From Flaveria trinervia (taxonomy: Eukaryota; Streptophyta; Magnoliopsida; Asterales; Asteraceae), in NCBI GenBank assembly GCA_025506515.1, contig CM046443.1, forward strand, positions 22,493,898-22,557,897: DNA of 64,000 nucleotides, given 5' to 3'. Position numbers and translations under genes: made by a program. Positions within the stretch are counted from its first letter, which is position 1, and each line of letters begins with the position of its first letter. The notes under the pieces are model-generated. The model did not search any database. It was not told the DNA's origin and saw nothing but the letters and a program-made list of their open reading frames with translations. Positions 44,106-54,644 of this stretch are shown here, piece after piece.

Positions 44106-47100
44106 ATGGCGACCATGAAACTCAAACTTAGACACAACTGTGTTGCCTACCTCTCGAAGTCGGCCTTCTGGAACAAATTTGATAATGCCATCGATCTTAT
44201 GCTGGATTCCCAATACCAAACCACTTTTCTTTTGAATCCTACCATATATCCCGATTCCTTACACCAATTCTGGACCAACGTCTCGTCTCTATCACAAATG
44301 GTGAAAATGATAGCCAAATCATTCTCCAGTCGTTGGTTAACCACAAACAGGTGGTAATCACCCCTGACATCATTTGCAAAACCCTAAATTTGCATGATGC
44401 CACCTGTATTATAGAATACCCGAAAGGCACCATTGATATGTCTTTCATCAACAACAGGTATGAAGGAGACTTAAGTGCTACAACCATTCTCAAAAAGCAC
44501 TTCCATGATGCTGAAAGACTTATTTTCCACATGGTGAATGTCTGTCTTGCTCCAAAGACATCTTCATGGGATCAGATGTCCTCAAGATGGCAACAGGTAT
44601 TGTACTCTATCTTTAAATGACAAAATCTAAATTTTTCTGAGATAGTGTTTATGAAACTTAAGGATTTGGCTCAGAAACCTGTGACAAACAGATGGCTACT
44701 ATATCCCAGGTTTTTGATGGCCATAATTTTAAATCAATTAAAATCTGAAGGCCTTGTTGGTCTTGAAGTCCCTGCTCCAGCTGTTTTCGCTGAGGTATAC
44801 TCCAGACATAACTCTGACCCTACTCTCAAAGGGGCTGCCCGGCTGCTCAAACCAAGCAGAGGGACCCACAGCCTCCACCTCCAGATCCAAAGTCCCCACC
44901 AAACCCAAAAATCAAAAGTCCAAAAAGGCTACTCAGGGAGATGAGTCCCCTGCGGATGCCCCTGTACCACCAATACAGGATACACATATTGGTTCTAACC
45001 CCCCCCGTCATGTCAAAGACTCAACCAGCTAAAACCGCACAGGTCTTCTCTCCACAGGATCCTGTTGCAACCAAATTTGGGGATACCACATTACTGGAAC
45101 CTATCTCAGTTGAGAAGGTTACCATTGAAGAGCATCTCTCACCCCGGGTGCAATCTTCTTCTGACCAATCTCAAAATTCAACCACCCCTCAAAGCCCAAC
45201 TCTTATAGTTGCTAAAGTGCTGAGTCAGCTGCATTCCTCACCCCCTCCTCAGAAACCAATTAACACTGGGAATACCACAACAATTGAGGGGGAGGACCAA
45301 AATGTTGTTGATAACCCACAGCACAGGGGTTATAATGTTCAATCTCCGAGTGTAGAAGAGGAGGTTAGAACATTTGGTCAGGCTGTCACTTCTTCTGATT
45401 CATCAAATGAACAGGATGAAGTTGGTACCATATATAAGACCTCACAAGAGGCAAATGCCAATGAAGGACAAAGTCCTGAGGCTGGAAGTCCCTAGAACCA
45501 AGAACAAGGGGCACATGCATATACTAATCTACACTCAGGGCATGTACATCCTGATTTAATCAGGAGGTCAGATGATTCAACAAAAACTGATGATGACCTG
45601 GGCTTGTTATTCGATGTCTTAGCCCATAACATAATCCTAGAGACCGAGGTGAGCAGACTCAAAGAGTTGCTAGCCAAAATGTCTCAGGATGAAAGTCTAT
45701 CTATCCCCATTGACCCATAGATGGCACCTTCATTTGAAGGTTCACCAAACACACAGCCAATACACTTAACTAAGCCACCAGCCATTGCTTTTGGCACCAC
45801 CTCTCAGGGATAGAACCCCTCTGAGCAGATGGTTGCAACCTTTCAAAACTCCTTACCTCTCATCACTCCCATCATCCCTGAGATAGTACATAAAGCCATT
45901 GATGAGAGGATCTCCTCAAATCTCCACACACTTATTGATGATGTTGTTCACAAGTCACTTTCTGCCTTTGAAGCCCCTAATCCCAATGCATCCAAAAGGG
46001 GGAGACTACTGAGTCTAAGGCAGTAAAAGAAAGAAAGAGAAAGAGAGTGGTCGATGAGAAACAACAAGAAAAAGAAAAGGACCTAGAGAAAGAGAAACAA
46101 CTGATCACTTATAAAAGGAAGAAAAGTGCTGAAACACAAGAGCCTGTTGGAGAGAAATCCTTAGAAGATTTAGTTAAAGAAGCTGATGAAGCTCACAGCA
46201 GATCTATGGACAGAATAATAGACAAACTCTTTAGACAGGGCTTTGATACAACCGCTTTAGACACTGAGATCAGAAGGCTGGAAGTTAAGGAAATACAAGA
46301 AAGATGGGCTAGTTACAGTGTGATGGATAGGGAAAGGTTGGAGATAATGATTAGATTTATTGCAAAATACTTGGGAAGATCATTGATTGAGATCAATTCA
46401 TGGACCAGAGACAGTATTCTGGCAATAACCACCAGAATCTGTTCTTCTGAAGCATTCAATAAAGGGTTAATTATAGAAGCATTGGATGAGGCAGGTGTTG
46501 GGAAGAGAACTGATATGGCCAAGCTCTCCAAAGCCAAACATACCACAAAAATTCTAGATCAGCCTTCCCTAACTCTAACTCATAAACAACAAAATCCAAA
46601 ACCTGCCAACCCTATCCCTAAACCAAAACCACTCATAACTCAACCCATAAAACCAATTCCATTACCTCAAAAACCACCTCAAACCACACCTAGTGATGCA
46701 CCCAGAAGGAGGAGAAGGGTGTTGAGGGTAGAAGAAGAAGAAGAGGATGAGAATGAAGACAGTCTGCCAATCTCTGCTGTTCTCAAACTTAAAGCACCTG
46801 AGCACAGAAGTCAATAGATGATCACACCTGACTTGCAAATGCAAATGGTGAAAGTGAAGATTGAAGAAGTAGAACAGCAGAAGCAGCATGATGAGCAATT
46901 TCTCAAAATGGTTGACAAGGACTTCCCTCAGTCCTCATCCATTCAAGAAATGAAAAACAAGCTCTGAGGCTGTACACTCTTAGGCATACATTCCAAAATC
47001 AAAGAGAAAGAGTGAGGATTTGGCAGACCCCAGGGTAAGTTCCAGAATTCATAAGAAGAACATACCAAGTAGATATCATGGCCAAGTGAAAAAGACTTTG

Positions 47101-47487
47101 ACTGCTGCAATTATGTTGGTTATGGTAGTCTCACCCTGGGAGATTATAGAAGAATTCAAGAGAGCACACAACTCAAAGACAACCCCTCAATCTATACTTG
47201 AGAACAAAATGATCAAGAAGGGGATATTATACAAGAGACTTGATGATCTTCAAAAGAGTGAACTCCAGTTGTTGCTAGAAGGCTCTCATCCAGATGAATT
47301 CGCATATAGAGAGATCACAACTGTTGAGTTAAAAAATGTGAAGACAGTAAGATATCTGTCTGAATATTATGGCCCAGAGTTCTTCTTTGAGGGAGAAGTA
47401 GAAGAACTCACCAAGGAGGAACAAGTTGTTCTCCTTGAGGCCTATGCAAGAGAGTCTTACAGCCTGTGCTTACATGATTACCTCTGA
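44106..47487 (+). pseudogene. ORF2 (env-like gene) of Sirevirus F, broken
   Basis: Starts ATGGCGACC at 44106 (MATMKLKLRHNCVAYLSKSAFW). The N-terminal part (44106-44620, one frameshift) has a FLLNPTIYPDSLHQFWTNV motif corresponding to TIYENPIRSFW in E and LTIDPTLYEDHLLEFWKTC in G. 44645-44944 has LLYPRFLM. A Pro/Ser/Thr-rich middle (44941-45495), basic/acidic helical segments (45829-46817) and a C-terminal domain (47020-47487) follow. The polypurine tract is 77 bp downstream. No membrane segment or signal peptide is obvious. Confidence 0.75.
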
Positions 47488-47562
47488 AGCCGATCAAGAG
47501 CGTGTTCCTGCCAAAGAATAAGTGGGATCATCAATAAACTTAGAGGTTTTGGCTGCATTGGT

Positions 47563-47574
47563 TCAGGGGGAGTT
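47563..47574 (+). other. polypurine tract of F
   Basis: TCAGGGGGAGTT-type purine run directly before TGTTGGACC at 47575. A second copy-like AAAAGGGGGAGA lies inside ORF2 at about 46001-46012; clustered extra tracts upstream of the 3' LTR are known in Sireviruses. Confidence 0.8.
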
Positions 47575-48332
47575 TGTTGGACCAAAAGAACCAATGAGCC
47601 TGATCAGAAAAACCCCTAAGTCCCACAGAGATTACAATTGCTGAAGAAGATCACAACAGCTGAAGACATAAGCTGATTACAAGGTCTGAAGACACGATCG
47701 GAACATTTCTACTGAAGACAAAGTCAGAAAGTAAAGTACTGAAGACAAAGTCTGAAAGTGAAGTACTGAAGACAAAGTCTGAAGCTATCAGCTGAAGACA
47801 ACGTCTGAAGTAAAAGTTTGAAGAACAAAGACAGAAGACAAAGACTGAAGACCAGAGTCATCAGTAGTTGTCACAACAGCTGAAGTTATTAACTTCAGTA
47901 GTTGTGATGGTTTTCCTTTTCAGTACTTGTAATTTAGTTTTTCAGTAGTTTATAGTTTCAGTAGTTTTGGTTTAGTAGTTTCATGTTTTTATACTTAGCA
48001 TTCTCTGAGATGTGATCAGTTGTTGAGAACATTATCAGTATTTTGCATAGTTTCAGTTATTTGTATAAATCTGTTAGATGTCACTATCAAGTGACATCAG
48101 TAGACGTCACATTCCTTATATAAGGAATGTTGACCTAGTTGTAACGTGTGACATTCAACCACCACGAAAGTATTTGAATGATATATTCCTTTTGCAGAAT
48201 TCTCTCTCTCTGTATAATCGTGTGCTTTTATATTGAATATCAATTGAGTTCTTGCTAAATTGTCAAAGTCATTGTTCGAATTTCCGCTGCAATCTACTCT
48301 AATTGATCAAACTTAGATCACTGATCCTAATA
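47575..48332 (+). repeat. 3' LTR of Sirevirus F
   Basis: 758 bp, colinear with 36219-36991. It has the same dyads, and the 20-bp TATA palindrome is conserved at 48110-48129. It ends CTAATA, followed by the duplication GTACA. Confidence 0.92.
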
Positions 48333-48801
48333 GTACAATTGTATGCTTAGGTATTCGAATTGTTTAGTTTTCCATGCATTTGGTGGTATTTATAGGTCGT
48401 GCGATTGAAGCATGCGATTGATCCATCCGCACGACTGAAGGTCCAATCGTGCAACTGAGTCAATCTTATGTCTCAATCGTGTGACTGATCAGTCGCGAGA
48501 CTAGTCTATTAGCATGAAGTATTCTTCCGTATGGTCCATTAGCATGGTCCATTTGCATGAGAACTTCACCCGATTAAGTTTGAACATGTTTCTCAATAAT
48601 TATTGACTAAGAATTATGTAAACAACCACAAACCTATGTAGTTAGTTTAATATGTGTTATCACACAATAACCAATGAAATATTAAACATTATATGCATCA
48701 ACCACACATTGTATTTCATTCATACCCATTCAATTACATATATGTAAGACATGAAATAAATTTTACATTAAGCTCCTAAACTAGGTACACATGTATCTAC
48801 A
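48333..48801 (-). repeat. 3' LTR of Sirevirus X, right fragment
   Basis: Begins with the second GTACA (48333-48337) and ends ...GTATCTACA at 48801, which in element orientation is the LTR start TGTAGATAC. The polypurine tract (48802-48815; minus-strand CGAGGGGGAGTT) follows. 48395-48515 holds CpG-rich boxes such as CAATCGTG, GCACGACTG and CAGTCGCG: this family's version of the U3 boxes. The LTR is about 677 bp once F and one duplication copy are removed. Confidence 0.75.
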
Positions 48802-49656
48802 AACTCCCCCTCGGACCTAGTTTACATTATTGTTTAACATTCTTCATCAGCCCTTCAAACTTCTTGTACTTCTCCTCTCTTGTAGCTCCAGCATGTATCT
48901 CAAATGCAAAATAGATCCTTGTAACATTTTGAAACTAGAGGGCTTGTACAATGTCTTGTGAATCTTAGAAGTGTGGCAACTTGTATAAAGTACAAACAAC
49001 ATCAACAGACAAGTTGGTCAGCCACATAGGGTCAAATACCCCGATAGTATCCATTTGGCTCTCCTTCTGTAAGACTATGACCGCTTCACCTGTTCTCCAA
49101 TCGTAGTACCACAACTTGAAGTCCTATGGCATTTCCCTTAGAGGGATTCTTGATATTGTGCGCAGTGGACTCCACTTTAGCACTATCTTTGACTTTCCAG
49201 TAATGGGACCAATTTCAGACCATCTGATGTACCTCGTCGGTTGTTGAGGTCTGAAGTTAACCCACTTGGTGTGGTACTCTTTCCTCAATGCAGCCTCAAA
49301 CTAGCCTGACATTTTATTTGGATTAGCATATAGCAACTTTAGGCATGCCAGCTGGTTGAGCTGAAAACCAGGTACTCTATGCCCTTTTCTCTCTTCATGG
49401 CATACTTATTTAGTTCCTCAAAATAGGCCCATGTGATGATTTTACCTGACACCTTTAAGTGTTTCTTGACTTTGTACAACTTGGTGTAGACATTAGGCTT
49501 TTATGCAGTGCGCATGGCTCGGATCTCAGCAAAACAGGCCGCCCAGTCCCCCTTTTTGATGTTGACATTGGTGTCTGAGGCTTGCGTTTGATCCTTATTC
49601 TTCTGAGACTCTTGCTCCATCTGATCCAGTTTTTCAAACGTATCACTAATGAAAGT

Positions 49657-50413
49657 TGACTGGGGTTGAGTAAGAGTGTGATTCTTACTGTGAATCGAAT
49701 ATGGTAATCAAGTCAGTGATTGAGTGGCGGAAACAAACAATCAAAGAACATTCAGTGCAAGAAAAATACTCATAAATGCTTTTGTATTGATATGTGAAAA
49801 TTGATGAATTACAGAGAATAATTACAAAAAAAATTCTCTATCAGTCGTCACCTCATGTACGAGGTATCTATTCTATTTATAGGCAGACAAGATGCCTTTT
49901 ACAAAATGACTAAACTACCCCTGACCTATTACATCAGAACTAGTCTATGTCTTCATCCGTATCTTTGCTTGTTCATCCGCATTGAAAAATGCGGATGAGT
50001 TAACTTGATCAGCATTTCTTCACTTGATCAACCACATTAGTATGTTGGTCATCCGCATTGGTTAATGCGGATGAACAAATACTTATGCACATTTGTTCGG
50101 TCATCTGCATTTGTCAATGCGGATGAGCAAAGTCTTGTCCGCATTCACTTTTAGTCTTCCGCATTAGTCAATGTGGAAGAGTAAATACTTGTCCGCATTC
50201 ATTCTTGGTGTTCCGGATTTGTCAATGCGGAAGAACAAATACATGTCCGTATTTGTTTTATGTCTTCCGCATTTGACAAATGCGGGAGACAATACTTTGT
50301 TCATCTTAGCAGATTCTTCATCTGCATTTCTTATTGGACTTAAGTAATTTCAGTAGAGCAATCATCAAATCATCCATTGAGGTGGCATGTATGATCCTTT
50401 CAAGGGTCCAACA
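49657..50413 (-). repeat. solo LTR of the Sirevirus E family
   Basis: 757 bp, in element orientation TGTTGGACCC...CCCCAGTCA, flanked by AAAGT on both sides (49652-49656 and 50414-50418). The U3 dyads TTCCGCATT/AATGCGGAA are at 49975-50290. It has no internal region, so it arose by LTR-LTR recombination. It is inserted in ORF2 of X. Confidence 0.9.
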
Positions 50414-50750
50414 AAAGTATCACCCAGATTGGGGACTACATTTCCCTCTTTGTCAGCATACTCTGGATAATTGTCAACCGTGACGTCCTCATTCTCTATT
50501 TCATCTATGTCATTGAGCTCATCATCACTTGTAACTTCAACAGTAGGAGCGTCCTCGACATTCTCGTCCAGGTTGAGCCAGAACATCTCAGCAAACTGAT
50601 CATCAGTAAGGTCATGAATGATTTCTCTTTCTTCAGGAGTATAGCTTACAGACCTTCTAACTATCACTTGCAAATCAAGAATCATTGTAAGTTGAGACTT
50701 GATTTGCTGAAGGGGAGTAATATCATACTCATCTTGCTGAGATGATTGAT

Positions 50751-50900
50751 CTGCTTGATTTAGACACGTAAGACATCAATTGTTAGTAAGTAATCAAGAC
50801 AATCACACATTTGATAAAGATGTATAAACATTAATTACATAATATTAATACATGGATTCAAGTACAAAATTTTTCAAATATATAAAAATGTAATCATTAC
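50751..50900 (-). other. candidate intron in ORF2 of X
   Basis: On the minus strand the donor is CAAAA/GTAATG (50900) and the acceptor AATCAAGCAG/ATC (50751), with CTTACTAAC-like sequence upstream. Unspliced, the upstream frame stops soon after the donor. Spliced, it is phase 1 and the 54-codon upstream frame joins the downstream frame with no stop. Confidence 0.6.
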
Positions 50901-51022
50901 TTTTGGCCTGAATAGCAGGCGCGTTAGTAGGTGGGGCAGAAGATGAGGCTCCTTGGTCTTGATTTCTCTTTGTGCATCTCTCTTGACCCAGAGCTGAGGC
51001 AGATGCAGTTGTATCTCCTTTT

Positions 51023-51815
51023 TGTAAGGATTTCTTAAGTCTGATGCAACCCAAAACATCCAAAGTGTCTTAGCAACATGCACTAAGTACTGAAGTGAAG
51101 AATGCTTCGGAAGTTTTACACAATACATTAGAAAACATTCTAAGTGTAAAATCTTCCAAAGCCAAGACCAATATCTTCCGAAGCCAAACATGAAGTCTTC
51201 TGAAGCTTCAAGAGACAAAGTCTTCCGAAGCTTCACCCTATGAAGACAGATTTCTTCCGAAGACTTTTAGTACACATGCTTTATCTGATGTACTGTTCCA
51301 TAAAGCACCTTTTCCGCTGCATCCATGATAAGTCACCAACTTACAAGAGTTGGTGAAAAGGTCCATGCTTTTGGTAACTGTACATTGAGGTCCTGAGTCT
51401 GAAACTTTCCACTTTATGTACTTTATCCTTTTTGTAATGTATAAGGATGTGAGCTATGGCATGTCATAGTCACAAGGTCAAAAGGCAGATATGCCTTTTG
51501 ATTCTACAATTGATTTTGTTAGTGTCTAGTCAATTGTATCCAGCTAGCTTTCATAGTATAGCCAGCTGTAGGTTGTAGTATAAGTATTTCAAGTTTCTTG
51601 TATCTTTAATATACTTTGTAACACTTGTAAAAGAACATGAGAAAGCAATATACTGTATCCTTGAAAACCATATTCTCCTGTTCTGTCTCTTGCTTTACTT
51701 GTGTTCTTTGTATCACTTTTTGTTAACCCAGTTTACTGTTTGATTAGTGTTTAGATAATCTCCTCATTGTGTTGTTGTGTTGTAATTTTGTTCAAACCCT
51801 TAAACGATCCTGCCA
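51023..51815 (+). repeat. 5' LTR of Sirevirus G
   Basis: About 793 bp, TGTAAGGATT...CCTGCCA, colinear with B1. CTTCGGAAG/CTTCCGAAG boxes run from 51104 to 51260. Dyads: CACCAACT-N6-AGTTGGTG (51334-51355) and TCAAAAGGCA-N4-TGCCTTTTGA (51478-51501). Confidence 0.85.
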
Positions 51816-51816
51816 T

Positions 51817-51828
51817 TGGTATCAGAGC
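51817..51828 (+). other. primer-binding site of G (initiator Met tRNA)
   Basis: TGGTATCAGAGC, an exact match to the standard copia primer site, one base after the LTR end. Confidence 0.9.
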
Positions 51829-51897
51829 TTTCAGGCTCTTGATATAAGATCTAACCATCTTAAGATCCCTCACACACACAAAAACTAAACTCTTCAA

Positions 51898-54627
51898 ATG
51901 GCTTCCATCTCAAAGACTGATATTGAGACTGGAACCATGAACAAATCCCCACTGATCACTCTTGATAATTTTGACACCTGGTGCATGAGGATGGAAGGCT
52001 TCATCAGGTCTCTTGACTCAAGAATGTGGGAATCTGTTGAAAATGGACCTTTCATACCCAGCACCGCCTATGCTACTGGTGCTGGTATGATTCCTAAAGA
52101 TACGGCCAATTACTCAGATGAAGATAGAAAAAGAGTAGAGATTGACAGGAACGCCATGACTGCTCTTCAGACTGCTCTCCCAAACTCTGTATATAGAGGT
52201 TTTAAGAAGTGCAAAACATCTAAACAGCTATGGGATGCACTGAAGCTGATGTATGAAGGCTCCTCTGAAGCCAAGGAGAACAAGAAAGATCTTCTGAAGT
52301 AGCAGTTTGAAAATTTCACCTTTAAAGCAGGTGAAACCATGACCAAACAATACTTCAGGTATGTTGAGATTGTGGATACCCTAATGGATGGAGGAGTTCC
52401 TCTTGAGAACAGAGACATTGTAAGGAAGTTCATGTCCTCACTTCCTAGGCAATGGACACACTATTGTGTGGTGATCAAGAGGACTGAGAACCTTAAAACT
52501 CTTACTCTGACAGAGTTATATGGGATTCTCAGTGGATACCAGATGGAGATGAACATACAAGGTTCATCTGGCAACTCCAACAATCAAATGGGTTCCGCCC
52601 TTCATGTGGTTGAAAGGGACAGCATAGAACCCCAACATCATCTCTTATGCTACCCTGACAACTCACAAAAGGGTCCTTTCATCACCTTCCCGAAGACACC
52701 AAGGGAAAACTTTACTCAAGGAAGTCCATTCCAAGAGACAAGTTCTTCTCAGGCCTTTGTGTCTACTGATGAAAGCTGTGGGAATTATCTCTTCACTCTT
52801 GAAGACCTGGACTGCATTCATCCAGATGACCTGGAATACATGGAGATAGTTCAGCAGATGGCTCTCCTCACTCACAGAGCCAAGAAGTTCTACAAGAGAA
52901 CAGGAAGAAGATTTCCAAGCAATGCTACCAGTGGAAAGTTTGGTCTGGATAAAAGCAAAGTTAAGTGTTACAACTGTAACCTTATGGCTCACTTCGCTAG
53001 GGAGTGTAAGGCACCTAAAGCAAATGGGGGCCAAACACCACCTAGACCAAACTACACTGACAAAGCTCCTCAGTCTGAGAAGCCTAAGCAACATGCCGCT
53101 GTTGCTGTTGAAGAAGGAGGCTTTGACTGGAGTTTTCAGGCGGAAGATGCTTCTCCAAACCAAGCACTGATGGCTGACCATGATGAAACCAAGGTATTGG
53201 AACATCTCTGTACTCCTGAATGCATTGCTATAGTGAATAGATACAGGTCTTACAACTTAGAGATGAGATCCGATCTTGAGTCATTAAACATATTAAAATC
53301 TGATTTTAGAAAGTCTGAAAATGATTACAAGTTAAAAATAGAAGATTTGGAGAAAACCATTTCAGTACTAAAACATGAACATACAGATTTTAGAACTCAG
53401 ATCCAAGATCTCATAACTAAATTGACTGAGTGCCAGGCTGAGCTTGTGATCAGCAAAGACAAGGCAGAGAAAAGTGTTATTGAAGAAGAGACCTTCAAAA
53501 ACATGATATCCTCATCCCTGCACAACAAAGTGTGCTATCAAAATAGACAGGGACTAGGATCAAATGAGATAGCTCCTCCACACACAATCTTGTCTGTAAG
53601 ATATCCTAGGTGTGGAACTTGTGAAGATGACCTTCCTCTCATAGATCCTATAAGTAAGGATGATGAAGAAGTGATAGTGAAGAATTCCTCTGAGAAGAGT
53701 GAAGAAGAGGATTCTTCCAAGGGCCACTATCCTTCTGAGGAGAAGAAATCATCTGTGATGACCAAGTCCAAAAGAAAGAACTTGATCAGGAAGAGCAAAA
53801 GGAAAGCAAAGAAGGCTCAAGAAATCAAGGCTACTTTTGATGCTAAGCAGAAACAAGTTTTTATCTCTGCAGGTTTCAAAGTAGTAAATACTGAAGACAT
53901 CAACCAAGACTCCTCATCTAAGAGTCCTGGTTCATGTTCAAATCATCTCAGAGCAAAGAAGAAGACTAAGCTGCTGTGTACCACTGCTGCATAGCCTGGA
54001 CCATCAAACTCCAAGAACAGTTAACAGCCCAAAAGAACTGTCTCAGCATCTACCAAGATGAAGGTGGAGAAGGGATGTGACCAAAGCTAGTCTTGCTCTC
54101 AAAAAGAGACTCTTTTGAAGAAGAAAATGTTATGTGTCATGTGTGAAAATACTTCTCACATTGCTAAGGATTGCCCATACAATCCTAGGAGTACCATCCA
54201 CATGACCAATACAAAGACTTCAAAGAATCTCAAGAAGTCTCAAGCTTCGGAAGGAAAGTCTGTTTCCTTCGGAAGCTCCAAATCAAAGAAGAAGGTAAAT
54301 GGAAAATCACATTCGGAAGTAAAATTGGTCTCGGAAGAAAGGAGTTCTTCCGAAGCACTAAAGTCTGCTGCAGTGACTGTAGAATCTTCCGAAGGTTCAG
54401 TCATCAAAACCTGTGAAGTTCCAAAAGCTTCAAAGGTTTTGAAGGTCAAGTCCAAGAGTCCAAAGGTGGTGTGGAAGTCTAAGAAAGACCAAATGACTGA
54501 AATTTCTCCATCAACAATAGCTGAAGATCCTCACAGTACAACCATAGGATCTATTACTGTTGCATTACCTTCTATTACACTTACTGAGCCCAAGACAAGT
54601 ACGGCTTGGGTTTCCAAATGTAACTAA
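51898..54627 (+). pseudogene. gag and coiled-coil linker of Sirevirus G (nearly open, four nonsense codons)
   Basis: A single frame from 51898 to 54627 (910 codons), with stops only at 52300 (TAG), 53992 (TAG), 54022 (TAA) and near 54088 (TAG). All four are explicable as C-to-T changes from Gln codons. Gag domain (MASISKTDIETGTMNKSPLITLDNFDTW at the start), acidic LDCIHPDDLEYMEIVQQMALL, knuckle CYNCNLMAHFAREC (about 52966-53007), a coiled coil 53200-53520, Lys/Ser/Glu-rich sequence, second knuckle CVMCENTSHIAKDC (about 54130-54171), then a Ser-rich segment written in CTTCGGAAG boxes (54244-54394). It ends TAWVSKCN-stop at 54625-54627. Confidence 0.88.
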
Positions 54628-54644
54628 TCATTTTCTTTGTGCAG
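54612..54644 (+). promoter_or_regulatory. gag-stop / splice-acceptor-like junction of G
   Basis: TGTAACTAATCATTTTCTTTGTGCAG-GA: branch-point-like TAACTAAT containing the gag stop, a pyrimidine tract and AG at 54643-54644. Pol here is -1 to the linker, whereas it is +1 in A, E, F and H. Confidence 0.6.

Larger units (their letters stand above)
36219..48332 (+). mobile_element. complete but decayed Sirevirus F, 12.1 kb
   Basis: LTR to LTR with target duplication GTACA on both sides (36214-36218, 48333-48337). Same family as A and H. Contains gag, linker, protease, integrase, RT, RNase H, RM-box spacer, ORF2 and polypurine tract, all broken by frameshifts and stops. The two LTRs differ by scattered substitutions and small indels, so the insertion is not recent. 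It sits in the 3' LTR of X. Confidence 0.95.
48802..51022 (-). pseudogene. ORF2 (env-like gene) of Sirevirus X, with intron and solo-LTR insertion
   Basis: Minus-strand gene between G (right) and the X polypurine tract (left). From 51022 down: a Lys/Ala/Ser-rich stretch to 50901; an apparent 150-bp intron (50751-50900); then an acidic domain (50685-50414; EEREIIHDLTDDQFAEMFWLNLDEN). It is interrupted at 50413 by an E-family solo LTR. The frame resumes exactly across the 5-bp duplication (49656 down) with EKLDQMEQESQKNKDQTQA and KKGDWAACFAEIRAMR, then a stop near 49504. Further broken segments reach 48840, including RYIRWSEIGPITGKSKIVL and IPLREMP, matching the C-terminal domain of E. It is the best-preserved ORF2 stretch here. 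Confidence 0.65.

Noticed and set aside
51175..51260. Heat-shock-element-like arrays (TTC/GAA repeats) as host regulatory sites
   Set aside because: TTCnnGAA-like words follow from the CTTCCGAAG box. A heat-shock factor link is possible, but nothing here separates it from the general Sirevirus box.
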